Assembly (NCBI GenBank): GCA_040218535.1 | Contig: JAVJRG010000012.1 | Span: 1,550,001-1,614,000, forward strand | Length of the DNA: 64,000 bases | Reading direction: 5' to 3' | From: Lacipirellulaceae bacterium | Lineage (GTDB): Bacteria; Planctomycetota; Planctomycetia; Pirellulales; Lacipirellulaceae | Shown here: positions 25,719 to 34,283 of the stretch, piece after piece | How the letters are laid out: each line of letters begins with the position of its first letter | Position numbering within the stretch: the stretch's first letter is position 1 | Made by a program: the position numbers and the translations under genes | Notes under the pieces: model-generated | Told to the model about the DNA's origin: nothing | Database searches by the model: none | Seen by the model: only the letters and a program-made list of their open reading frames with translations

Positions 25719-26710
25719 GGCGTTCCCCCTTCGACTATGACGCGATTCAATCCGCAGTCGATCTGTCGTCGCACTTCACTAGGTGAAAGCCCCGAATCGA
25801 GTGCCGATTCCGTCAGCAACGCATGGGCTAACGCACCAGGGCAACGGAACTCCGCCAGGTTTGCCGCCGCACTGAACAGCAAGCGGTGCCGGTCGCCTAC
25901 GGTCGCCCCGTTGCGTAAGAATTCCAACGTCGCACGGTTGAGCGTCGCATCGCTGGCACCGCTGGCGAGTGCTTGTTGACGTTGCCGCATCGCTTCCCGT
26001 TCGTTTGCGACTTGGTGGGCGGCTTGCTGCCAGTCGCTCATAGCGGTTTGATTCTTGGCGACTAAATTTGTCGGCAGCTCGAACGGTTCGGGCGTCTCGG
26101 CATACTGTGCGATGCGCCCCGTTGCCAAGTGCAACAGTTCCTCGAACTGGAAACGCCGCTTGTGCAGCCCTGTTTTCGGGTGGCGGCTATTGGGGGCTCG
26201 GAAGGCGCGCACGCAATCGTAAACGCCGCTGTCGATCTCGATTCCTGCCAAAGTCGCAACGTGCTCGGCAAACTGTCGGGCGATACGATGAAACAACGCG
26301 GACCCGTCAGGAGTGAACAACGCCGTTGGTAGTCCGACGTGAAACCCCTTGGAGCCGCTGAAGAAAATCAGCAGGGCATCGTCGTCGAGCCGGTAGCGTT
26401 CGATCAGTACCGCGCAGAGCGACTTAGCAGCTTTGTGGGCGTGTTCCAGATCGTCGGCGGCATCAATATCGAACCAGAGCCAGGGCGTCCAGCACGGCCC
26501 GCTATAGCCCTTGGTAGTTCCGGTGGTCGTCAAGTGTTCGCGGAACGCCTCGCCAAACGTGAACGCAGACAAGTACGCTTCTCGCCCCACTTCGGCGCGT
26601 GCGTCGCATTGGCAATAGGCCGAGAAAGCGGCTGGCCAATCGACCAGCCGCCGCTCGCTGCGACAATCTCCAAGAATGCGAAAACCATAGTGGTGAGTTT
26701 CGTTGCTCAT
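25715..26710 (-). CDS. Archaeo-eukaryotic-type (AEP) primase
   Basis: 331 residues. Motif I WFDID (79-83) supplies two metal-binding Asp residues. Motif II is FSGSKGFHVGL with H124. A third acidic residue fits YDCVRAFRAPNSRH near 163-176. These are the three motifs of the AEP/Prim-Pol fold. The C-terminal 120 residues are helical and look like an accessory domain. Together with the helicase and the SSB-like gene it forms a self-contained replication set with 4-nt overlaps. Confidence 0.82.
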   Translation of the reverse strand: MSNETHHYGFRILGDCRSERRLVDWPAAFSAYCQCDARAEVGREAYLSAFTFGEAFREHLTTTGTTKGYSGPCWTPWLWFDIDAADDLEHAHKAAKSLCAVLIERYRLDDDALLIFFSGSKGFHVGLPTALFTPDGSALFHRIARQFAEHVATLAGIEIDSGVYDCVRAFRAPNSRHPKTGLHKRRFQFEELLHLATGRIAQYAETPEPFELPTNLVAKNQTAMSDWQQAAHQVANEREAMRQRQQALASGASDATLNRATLEFLRNGATVGDRHRLLFSAAANLAEFRCPGALAHALLTESALDSGLSPSEVRRQIDCGLNRVIVEGGTP

Positions 26711-27258
26711 TGGTCGCCCCCTTCAGCTTGCAGTTTCGCTGCGCCGAAATTGAACGACGTATCCGCGTCGTCGCCTTGGTCGTCGCTACAGTCGTCCGCC
26801 GGTGCGAACGGGTCCACTTCCGGCGGATCAATTCCTAGAACCTCGAATAGGGTGACGCGATTGAATTCGCTACCGTCGTCGCCCTTACGCAACGCCAGTT
26901 TCACTCGACAACGAATTCCCAACGGCAAGGGTTTTTCGAGCTGTTCTAGAGAAGTAACGCCTAGCTTGTTGAGGTCTCGCTTCGTCATCGGCATGGCTGG
27001 TGCTGTTAACCAAAGTTCGTGCCAAAACAAGCGCCCAAAGAACTCCTTGTTATTCTCCTTGCAATCGATGACTCGGAAAGTGAGTCGATATCCCGGAGTG
27101 TCGTTGCTTCGGCTGTTGATCAACTCACCGCTGGTAATGTGGGCGACGTACTCACCGCTCGGGATCGCAGCGGTTTCACCTGCTGCTTCCGTAGAATCCC
27201 AGGCATTCTTGATTGAATCCAAGCTAGATTGCTGTAAAATATTAGTTAGTTTTCCCAT
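26707..27258 (-). CDS. DUF669-like single-strand-binding protein candidate
   Basis: 183 residues. The N-terminal KNAWDSTEAAGETAAIPSGEYVAHITSGE-type region and PGYRLTFRVIDCKENNKEFFGRLFWHELWL strands fit DUF669, a phage family placed beside helicases and primases. The C-terminal 35 residues are very acidic (DDCSDDQGDDADTSFNFG), like the tails of SSB proteins that recruit partners. It is the first gene of the four-gene replication operon and overlaps the primase by 4 nt. Confidence 0.7.
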   Translation of the reverse strand: MGKLTNILQQSSLDSIKNAWDSTEAAGETAAIPSGEYVAHITSGELINSRSNDTPGYRLTFRVIDCKENNKEFFGRLFWHELWLTAPAMPMTKRDLNKLGVTSLEQLEKPLPLGIRCRVKLALRKGDDGSEFNRVTLFEVLGIDPPEVDPFAPADDCSDDQGDDADTSFNFGAAKLQAEGGDQ

Positions 27259-27303
27259 GATTCGTCTCTCCTAAAGGGTCAATTATTGGGTGAATGTGTG
27301 TTG

Positions 27304-27335
27304 AAGGCCTCGGGCGTAGCACCGCCCGGGGCTTT
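27304..27335. terminator. GC-rich hairpin between the AlpA-like gene and the replication operon
   Basis: Stem 27304-27316 pairs with 27323-27335 (13 bp with two G-U pairs, six-base loop). On the minus strand it follows the AlpA-like gene and precedes the DUF669 start by about 45 bp. It lacks a strong T tract, so attenuation of the replication operon is as likely as termination. Confidence 0.5.
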
Positions 27336-27353
27336 ACTCGTGCGGCTCTAGTT

Positions 27354-27557
27354 TTAGTGCTTTCCTCCCTGCAGTTTGGAATAGATGTAGCGACGAAGGT
27401 CCTCAACTGGGTACCGGACTGAACGTCCGATTCTGACGTGAGGGATCTCGCCGCTATTGGTCATCGACCAGAGTTTTCGCTGTGATATCTCAAGCGATTC
27501 CGCTGCCTGAGCAGGCTTTAGCAGTATCCGTGTTTGCTGAGAATTTTTCGATTTCAT
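27354..27557 (-). CDS. AlpA/excisionase-like MerR-type HTH protein
   Basis: 67 residues. RILLKPAQAAESLEISQRKLWSMTNSGEIPHVRIGRSVRYPVEDLRRYI is the HTH_17/AlpA pattern (here residues 11-60): helix-turn-helix, short wing and basic RIGRSVRY strand. Such proteins act as excisionases or activators in mobile elements. It lies upstream of the replication operon, from which it is separated by a hairpin and 95 bp. Confidence 0.82.
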   Translation of the reverse strand: MKSKNSQQTRILLKPAQAAESLEISQRKLWSMTNSGEIPHVRIGRSVRYPVEDLRRYIYSKLQGGKH

Positions 27558-27628
27558 GGGTTTCTCCCGCTTCGAAGAAAAACAACGCTACAGAGCGTGT
27601 TCTACGGGAGAATGACCTTGTCCTAAAG

Positions 27629-27670
27629 CTGAGATTCCTGGAATCTCAGTCGTCTGACAAATGTCAGGCG
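27629..27670. repeat. Two adjacent palindromes upstream of the AlpA-like gene
   Basis: CTGAGATTCC (27629-27638) and GGAATCTCAG (27640-27649) form a perfect inverted repeat around one base. CGTCTGACA (27651-27659) and TGTCAGGCG (27662-27670) form a second. The second is nearly the same as the terminator palindrome at 27715-27736. The pair lies within the AlpA-like gene's upstream region, so operator use is possible. Confidence 0.55.
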
Positions 27671-27703
27671 GCAAGGACAAGCACGGCAAGGCACAAAGTC
27701 GCA

Positions 27704-27736
27704 GAAAAAAATTTCCGTCTGACAAATGTCAGACGG
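27704..27736 (-). terminator. Rho-independent terminator of the restriction/orphan unit
   Basis: On the minus strand CCGTCTGACA pairs with TGTCAGACGG (27727-27736 and 27715-27724) and is followed by AAATTTTTTT. The TGA stop of the 283-residue orphan gene lies within the stem. Stem length, position and T tract make this a convincing terminator. Confidence 0.8.
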
Positions 27737-28580
27737 CTTTGTCTTTCTTATACGCTTCAGCCCATTTCTTGATCATTGGGCAGGTTAAGTCGTAGAGGTA
27801 CTGCGACTCGTTCTGTTTGCGGAATTCGACCTCTTTCCACGACCCATCGGGCAACTTTTCGCGACGCCGTGACATCATTTTCTCGAAAGCTGACTTTCTC
27901 GATTCAATGACTCCCAGTTCTTTCATCAAGTTCTGAAGGTTTACGAATCGAGGTGGGGCGTCTGTCCCAGCAGTTGAGGAACCTGTTTGTCCAGCTATGA
28001 CTTCCTTGGCTTCTGCAGAACTTTGCAAGAGCGTCTGAACGTAGTTTACGGCTTCGGTAGAATAAAGAATTGGATTCGGAAGATAGATCTCACTCTCCGC
28101 GTGCCGCTGTTCTCCCTCGCCGCTCCAAATCTTAGCTCCGAGTCTTTGAAAGAGCAGGGCGTACCACCAAGCGGCAGCGTTAGAGTTGAAATCTGGGACA
28201 TAGTGTTTGAGCTGAGCCTTTAGCTCGATAGGAAGTTTAGCTCCAGCAACCTTTGCACACTCCTTGAAGCGAACTCCCAGTGGGCTTTGTGCGATGGCCC
28301 TCGGAATCAACAGTACTTCCCAGCCAAGAGTATATTCGGCACTGCCAGCTGTCAGTGGTAAGGCAAGTGTTGTAAGCACTGTCCATTGCTTGAGGTCGAA
28401 CGATTCAAAGTCTGGATCCAGCCATTCAATGATTTCGCCATCCCCGGAAGCCAGCGAGCCACGTATTCGACATCCAGCAGGAGTAACCCATTTCAGTTCA
28501 AAGTATCTCCCATCTTGCTCCACTAGAAGTTGCTCAAAGTCGTGCAGCAACGCATCGTAAGTATCGGCTTTGTCAGGCAT
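27729..28580 (-). CDS. Orphan protein at the end of the restriction locus, 283 aa
   Basis: I do not recognise the family. The protein is soluble, without signal peptide or membrane segment. A beta-rich first half (GRYFELKWVTPAGCRIRGSLASGDGEIIEWLDPDFESFD, described by residues 25-63) is followed by a helical half with FVNLQNLMKELGVIESRKSAFEKM and a Lys-rich C-terminus. It starts 40 bp after the hsdR stop and ends in a strong terminator, so it is probably the last gene of the hsdR unit. A role tied to restriction or to the island is possible but not supported by motifs. Confidence 0.6.
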   Translation of the reverse strand: MPDKADTYDALLHDFEQLLVEQDGRYFELKWVTPAGCRIRGSLASGDGEIIEWLDPDFESFDLKQWTVLTTLALPLTAGSAEYTLGWEVLLIPRAIAQSPLGVRFKECAKVAGAKLPIELKAQLKHYVPDFNSNAAAWWYALLFQRLGAKIWSGEGEQRHAESEIYLPNPILYSTEAVNYVQTLLQSSAEAKEVIAGQTGSSTAGTDAPPRFVNLQNLMKELGVIESRKSAFEKMMSRRREKLPDGSWKEVEFRKQNESQYLYDLTCPMIKKWAEAYKKDKAV

Positions 28581-28620
28581 ATCTGGATGGTCGGTGCGGT
28601 TAGGAGAACCAAATCAACGC

Positions 28621-31600
28621 CTAAGCCGATGCTGAATACACTGGCGAAGGAACTCGCGGGTAGGCCCGCACGACGTGCCGGAAAACTTCATCAGCTCGCA
28701 TGCGCACCTCGGTCTCCTCGTAGGCATCAACTGGCAATCCGGTATCGTCGCTGTAAAGGAAGTCGTGAATGGCCAGGCTTACAGCATCTCTAGTCGCTTC
28801 CTTTTCTGTCCATTGGTCCACGCGCAGCTTCTCTGCTTTGAGAGTTTCGAGTAACTCCACAGCGACTTGCTTAATGCGTTTAATATCGACGGCAGTCAGG
28901 TCATCCTTCTTGAGCAAATCAAAGATTGCCAATGACTCTTCATCCAACCCTTCGCTGACCGCTCGCTGGGCTTCCTCGTCAAGTTCCTGTACTAATTGAA
29001 GCAGCGCTTCAAACGTCCGCTCAATAGTGACCTGGTCCTTGTCGCTGTTGTACTCTGCTACCACTTCCTCGTAATGCAGTTGCAAATCAGTGCGCAGTGG
29101 ATTCTGCTGCAATAACATCGCGAGCCGTTGCTCGACTGCTTGCCTAAGGTTCTGAACCGTTGTTTGCCTTGCTGGTGTACGTGCGAATTCCTGCTTGAGG
29201 CGTTCAAAGTCGATTCGGCTAATATCGTACGGCTGCGATACGTCGTCTCGTGCGGAAGGGGTCGTCTCGATCGCTTCGTCGACAACTTTGTGAAGCTGGC
29301 GAATGATGTCGCTGATGTCCGCCTGTTCACGATCCTTCATCAATGACTTGTAGACGGCATTGATTGCATCTCGGTCCTCGCGGTAAGCATTGATTCCCTC
29401 CACATTGAGGCATGCCTTGAACTTCTTAAACACCACACGGCACATGATTTCGAATCGCTTACGCGACTCGTCATTCTCATTCGCAGCTTCCTTGCAAGCG
29501 ACGATCGCAGCGGTGATAGCGTATCCGCTACTCTTGATAACTTTCTCTAACGGAGCGTTGCGATCACTGAGATAGGTTTGGACATAGTTGATAGCCTCAG
29601 CTAGCTCAGCCAAGAGTTCTTCGTCGGGTCGGGCTGGTTCAATTTCGCCATCATCCTCACCGGTACCCGCACCTGCGAAAGTCGCCAGTGCTTTGCGAAG
29701 GTGTCTCAGAATCCCACAGTAATCGACGATCAGACCGTTGTTCTTGTCTTCGTGAATGCGGTTGGCCCTAGCAATCGCCTGCATAAGCGTGTGGGCCTTC
29801 AGCGGCTTATCGAGATAGAGCGTTGATAGACTAGGCACGTCGAACCCGGTCAACCACATCGCACAAACAATCGCAACTCGGAACGGATGTTTCTCCTCCT
29901 TGAAAGCTTCGTCCAAGTCCATCCGCTGCATTTCACGAAACTCAGGCCTCTCACGCATCGCATCGGGCAGCTCAATGCCTTCTTTCACTAGCCGCCGATG
30001 TGGCGTGATATCGAGGCCCCACTTCCTGAAATTATCGACTTCGCCCTGATCTTCGCTGACCACCACCGCTGACCGAGTTTCTTGCATCCAGCTAATCTGC
30101 CTTTTCAAGTAAGCCAGTTCTTGCTCATCCGCTGTCTGAGAAAGGCTCTTTTCAAGGGCTGAGATGCGAGCATTCCAGTGCTTCTCAATTAGGGCGTGCA
30201 TGCGGACGCATGTAACCTTGTCGATGCATACCAACATCGCCTTGCCGGTTTCCCACGCTGTGGAGTAGTGCTGCACAAAGTCCTGAGCAATCTGATCAAG
30301 TCGCTTTTCAGCAGTGATCACGTGGTAGTCACGTTTTAGCTCTTGCTCTAGCCGTTGCTGCACGTCGATGTCTTCGGTCTCTAATTCCTCCAACTTCGCC
30401 GCGACGCGCTCGTTCAGATCGCCGATAGCCACTCCCAGGTCATCGCCGCGGGCATCATAGTACAGTGGAACCGTCGCGTTATCATCCACTGCCCGCTGGA
30501 AATCGTAGGTCGATACATAGCTGCCAAACACTCGTCGGGTAATCTCGTCATCGCCAAACAAAGGAGTGCCGGTAAAGCCCATATAGCTGGCATTCGGCAG
30601 GGCGTTACGCATGTTCAGAGCCAAGGTGCCGTACTGCGTCCGATGGGCTTCGTCCGTGATGACAATGATATCGTCTCGCTGGGTGTACCCTTGCTCGGGA
30701 GCGACATCCTGATTGAATTTCTGAATCAGAGAAAAGACATAAGCCTTGTGCTGACTCAGCAACTGTCTCAGGCGCGTCCCGCTATCGGCACGGCAGGGGT
30801 CGCTATCGTTGTCCACGACACCGCAGCCCGCGAATGTTTTATAGATTTGGTTGTCGAGATCAGTCCGATCCGTCAGCACCACGAAGGTAAAGTTGCCGCC
30901 AAGCTTACGACGCACTTTGCGGGTAAACATGACCATCGAGTAGCTCTTTCCGGCTCCCTGCGTGTGCCAGAAAACCCCGAGCTTGCCTTCGCGATCCTCT
31001 CGCTCACGGACTGCTTGGACGGCCTGATTGACGCCGAGAAACTGATGGTTGCGAGCCAGGATTTTGATCGTCTTCCCCGGCGAATTGTCGAAAAGGATGA
31101 AGTTCTCAACTAGATCGAGAAAGTTTCGCTTCTGACAGACGCCACGCAGCACGGTCTCCATATCGACAACGCCAGGCTCTTGCTCTTCCAGACGCTTCCA
31201 GTCGTTGAAGTGCTCCCACTGACTAGTCAGCGAGCCAACCTTTGCCTTCTCTCCGTTTCCGAACATGACCACCGCGTTGTGGTGGAATATATGCGGAATC
31301 GTATCCTTGTAGTCTGAAAAGTTCTCTTCAAAGGCTGCTCGCAGATTGCGATGCACTCCTTTGCACTCGATGAACAGCAGTGGGATTCCATTAACGAAGC
31401 CGATAATATCCGCCCTCCGGCGGTAGAGGTCTCCACGGACCCACAATTCCCTGACGCACAGAAAGTCATTCTGCTCCGGATCGTCGAAGTCAAACACGCG
31501 AAGTCGTCTTTGGACTCGCTCGCCCTTGTCGTCTCGATAGCGAACCTTGACGCCATCGACGAGCAATTCATACTTCTCTCGATTCGCCAAAACGAGGCTT

Positions 31601-31854
31601 TGTGCTGCCTCAACTTCCACAAGCTGGCGAACGGCATCGTCGTAAGCTTCTTCAGGCAAACGAGGATTCAGATCACGGAGCTTGCCGCGCAACACTCGTT
31701 TTAGGACCACTTCCCGATCGGAGTCTCGCCCCAACAGGCCGTCGCTGCCGAAGGTTTCCTGGTTGTACGCATAGACCGATCGCCAGCCGAGCTGATGCTC
31801 GAAACACTCCGCGGTCGTCCGCTGTACCAGGTTGTCTTCATCATACCGAGGCAT
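28621..31854 (-). CDS. hsdR: Type I restriction enzyme, motor/nuclease subunit HsdR
   Basis: 1077 residues, usual HsdR length. The N-terminal PD-(D/E)XK nuclease shows DIIGFVNGIPLLFIECKG with its E-x-K (ECK). The SF2 translocase has motif I GAGKSYSMVMF, motif II DEAH (ITDEAHRTQYG), motif III GFTGTPLF, and ARANRIHEDKNNGLIVDYCG near motif VI. A helical C-terminal domain for HsdM/S contact follows. HsdR pulls DNA toward the bound complex and cuts at a distance. It lies 27 bp behind the DUF262 gene, not directly behind hsdS. Confidence 0.96.
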   Translation of the reverse strand: MPRYDEDNLVQRTTAECFEHQLGWRSVYAYNQETFGSDGLLGRDSDREVVLKRVLRGKLRDLNPRLPEEAYDDAVRQLVEVEAAQSLVLANREKYELLVDGVKVRYRDDKGERVQRRLRVFDFDDPEQNDFLCVRELWVRGDLYRRRADIIGFVNGIPLLFIECKGVHRNLRAAFEENFSDYKDTIPHIFHHNAVVMFGNGEKAKVGSLTSQWEHFNDWKRLEEQEPGVVDMETVLRGVCQKRNFLDLVENFILFDNSPGKTIKILARNHQFLGVNQAVQAVREREDREGKLGVFWHTQGAGKSYSMVMFTRKVRRKLGGNFTFVVLTDRTDLDNQIYKTFAGCGVVDNDSDPCRADSGTRLRQLLSQHKAYVFSLIQKFNQDVAPEQGYTQRDDIIVITDEAHRTQYGTLALNMRNALPNASYMGFTGTPLFGDDEITRRVFGSYVSTYDFQRAVDDNATVPLYYDARGDDLGVAIGDLNERVAAKLEELETEDIDVQQRLEQELKRDYHVITAEKRLDQIAQDFVQHYSTAWETGKAMLVCIDKVTCVRMHALIEKHWNARISALEKSLSQTADEQELAYLKRQISWMQETRSAVVVSEDQGEVDNFRKWGLDITPHRRLVKEGIELPDAMRERPEFREMQRMDLDEAFKEEKHPFRVAIVCAMWLTGFDVPSLSTLYLDKPLKAHTLMQAIARANRIHEDKNNGLIVDYCGILRHLRKALATFAGAGTGEDDGEIEPARPDEELLAELAEAINYVQTYLSDRNAPLEKVIKSSGYAITAAIVACKEAANENDESRKRFEIMCRVVFKKFKACLNVEGINAYREDRDAINAVYKSLMKDREQADISDIIRQLHKVVDEAIETTPSARDDVSQPYDISRIDFERLKQEFARTPARQTTVQNLRQAVEQRLAMLLQQNPLRTDLQLHYEEVVAEYNSDKDQVTIERTFEALLQLVQELDEEAQRAVSEGLDEESLAIFDLLKKDDLTAVDIKRIKQVAVELLETLKAEKLRVDQWTEKEATRDAVSLAIHDFLYSDDTGLPVDAYEETEVRMRADEVFRHVVRAYPRVPSPVYSASA

Positions 31855-31881
31855 ACTTTTCTACTCTAATCAGCGGCTCGG

Positions 31882-33981
31882 CTAGTCGCCGTTGTTCTCC
31901 AGTTGTTTTTCCAGGGCTTGCCGAATCAGTCCCAAGGCGTAGGGAATCTCATCTTCGGTGCTCAGGAACACGTGAACATCGCCATTGCCCCACCTCTTCT
32001 TACCTTTGAGGTCCACAGCAATACCCTTGGAGTCCTCGATTTCGTGGAACTTCATGTTTAAGGACAGACGCAAGCGTTTTCTCCGCACCACGACATCGAC
32101 GAAGTTCGTTTCTGCTTTGTATGCCACGTAGTACTTCAAGAATTCCTCGTTGACGCAATCGTCTAGCGACAGAATCTCCTGTCGCAGCTTATCGAACAGC
32201 GGGCGCATCACCGAGCCGTCAGAGAGTCCTTTTTGGTCCTCGATCGTGTAGTGGCTCTTTGTGACCCTCTTCTTGGGGCGATAAGCGTCGAGTGTCTCTT
32301 CAGGTAATTTCGGCGAAATCCAAACCTGCTGAGCAATCTTTGCTAAGCGGTCCGCTCGCTCACGAATCGTCGATTCATTCCAATCGTCAAGCACGCCCAG
32401 CCCTTCGTTGACTTTGAGTGGGCTCTGCTTAAAGCCTCCCTTCATATCTCGCTTTTCCGCGAACGACTTCGCTCCGTACTCTGAGTTGTATCCTGTCAGG
32501 GTGAGGTTTCCCAAAGTATGCAAGTATTCTTCTTGGATACGCTCCCACTCAGGTCCCAGCGACTCGCACCATTGGGGTGTCAATTGATCCTTCTGTGGCA
32601 TGATGTGCTCGATGGTGTAGTCTGCGACGTGCACTTGCTCTTTACGCTCGAAGTTTTCCAGGCGACGCAGCCAGAAGCTACGGCTGCGAAAGTTGTAGAG
32701 GTCTCTCACCTGAATTTCTCGTCGGAACTCTTCATCGCGTGGAAAGCGACGGTAAGAAGGCAACAGCAAGAACTGTGCGAGAATGCTCTCCAGATAGTTG
32801 GTTTTATCGAGCGACCGATGGAACGTGCCGAAGGTTTTATTCATTGAGTTGGTTGGAATATTGCAGACTGCCCGTCGGAATGCGTAGCTTTCCACAAGCC
32901 GCACGACCTTCTCCATCTCATCTTCTGAGAGCAGCCCCTCCTTGAAGTCATGATAGACCTCAAGAAGGAAAGGATAGGCAACGTCGACCTTCAAAGCACG
33001 TAGGTCACTCAGCGCTTTTCCAACCTTGGTTTTTCCTTCAGGTCGCAGCACCATCTCGCAGTAGTAGTCAGCAAAAGTGTGAATGTCGGCGACCATCGCT
33101 TCCACGCCCGCCTCGACAACTTCTCTACGATTCGCATGGAGACGGAATGCTTCGTAGACGTTCTTTAGCTTTGGGATTTCCCCCGTCTTCACGGTGAGAT
33201 AGTTGCGCATGAACGCGTCGAAAAACTCGCCGTACGCCTCTTGGCCGAAGGCCACTTCCATCGGTCGCCAGTGGTCGTTGTAAAGTTCAGTTTGCTGCTG
33301 CGGTGGGAGCCCCATCAGAACATAGTTGCGGATCAAGTCCGCCTGGCTTAGTTCCTTGCCAGTTGAGTTCATGCTCTCAAAAATGAGCTGCGGATTGTCA
33401 AGCTTTCGATCGAGAGCGACGTCGACGACCACCAGCTTAGCCAAGCCCTGCCAGAGGTCAGTAACATCGCCTAGCTTATCGATCTTATCCAAAAACAACT
33501 CGAAGTTTTCTTGAACTCGCACTGAGTGTTTCGTTGGGGGTGGCTTTTGATCGACTAGTGCCAACAGCGTGGACTTGTCATTCTGAGTAAGGATCAGCTT
33601 GTAGCCGAGTTCACCGTCTTCTTCCGGATTGAGCAGATAGTAGTTTCTCAGTTTCTTTGCGGAGAAGCCCGCTAGTCGGTCCTCGCTCGAAATGTGCCTT
33701 GCTAGCGCTTCTAGTATTAGGGTTACGGTAGTGAGCCGCTGCTGGCCATCGATGACCAACAATTGGGATTGGGTTGTTACCGTATAGAGGCCTTGTTCGA
33801 TGTAAACGATCGATCCTACGAAGTGCGCGGGCACATGGTCATTGCGACCCGTTCGCAGAATATCTTCCCACAACTGCTCGCATTGTGATTCGGTCCAGGA
33901 GTACGTCCGCTGGTAAATGGGAATAATGAACTGCGGTGACTTCTTAAGGAAATCGAGTAGTTTTGTCGCAGTGGCTTTCAT
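31882..33981 (-). CDS. GmrSD-like DUF262-DUF1524 protein with C-terminal DUF5655-like domain
   Basis: 699 residues. DUF262 shows IYQRTYSW (22-29) and IDGQQRLTT (77-85), the nucleotide-dependent ParB/Srx-like GmrS part. The DUF1524 HNH part shows TIEHIMPQKDQ and LGNLTLTGYNSEYGAKSF. Beyond these a third domain carries RLRLSLNMKFHEIEDSKG and KKRWGNGDVHVFLS, matching DUF5655. GmrSD proteins restrict DNA with modified cytosine; many DUF262 proteins sit in defence islands. It lies between the fic-side inverted repeats and hsdR and may be a second restriction layer. Confidence 0.88.
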   Translation of the reverse strand: MKATATKLLDFLKKSPQFIIPIYQRTYSWTESQCEQLWEDILRTGRNDHVPAHFVGSIVYIEQGLYTVTTQSQLLVIDGQQRLTTVTLILEALARHISSEDRLAGFSAKKLRNYYLLNPEEDGELGYKLILTQNDKSTLLALVDQKPPPTKHSVRVQENFELFLDKIDKLGDVTDLWQGLAKLVVVDVALDRKLDNPQLIFESMNSTGKELSQADLIRNYVLMGLPPQQQTELYNDHWRPMEVAFGQEAYGEFFDAFMRNYLTVKTGEIPKLKNVYEAFRLHANRREVVEAGVEAMVADIHTFADYYCEMVLRPEGKTKVGKALSDLRALKVDVAYPFLLEVYHDFKEGLLSEDEMEKVVRLVESYAFRRAVCNIPTNSMNKTFGTFHRSLDKTNYLESILAQFLLLPSYRRFPRDEEFRREIQVRDLYNFRSRSFWLRRLENFERKEQVHVADYTIEHIMPQKDQLTPQWCESLGPEWERIQEEYLHTLGNLTLTGYNSEYGAKSFAEKRDMKGGFKQSPLKVNEGLGVLDDWNESTIRERADRLAKIAQQVWISPKLPEETLDAYRPKKRVTKSHYTIEDQKGLSDGSVMRPLFDKLRQEILSLDDCVNEEFLKYYVAYKAETNFVDVVVRRKRLRLSLNMKFHEIEDSKGIAVDLKGKKRWGNGDVHVFLSTEDEIPYALGLIRQALEKQLENNGD

Positions 33982-34177
33982 GCTTCTCTCTTTGGATTCA
34001 TCCCTTTAATGCTCAATGCAAGACTTGAAAATGCCATCTACGACTTTGTCACTGGTTGTGAGGGAGTGATCGACGCAGGTGTCTGTGAGTTTGAAAACCA
34101 ATGCTCTCTAGCAGCCAAGGGGGGCGAAAATTGCGTATAACCGTCATTTTTTCTCATCTCACGAGGGACTTCTATGT

Positions 34178-34245
34178 TTGTGTACGGGCTGAGTGTCGAA
34201 AGGCATCTTGTGTACGGCAGAACGCATTTTGTCGTACACAAGATG
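34178..34245. promoter_or_regulatory. Operator-like repeats between the Fic and DUF262 genes
   Basis: TTGTGTACGG occurs at 34178-34187 and 34208-34217. The second copy lies in a perfect 13-bp inverted repeat, CATCTTGTGTACG (34204-34216) with CGTACACAAGATG (34233-34245). The 302-bp spacer holds no gene. The block could control the DUF262-hsdR unit or terminate the hsdM-fic unit. Repetition on both strands favours a protein-binding site. Confidence 0.6.
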
Positions 34246-34283
34246 TTTTGTCGCCATTACATTAGGCGCTATGTGTCCGCAGC

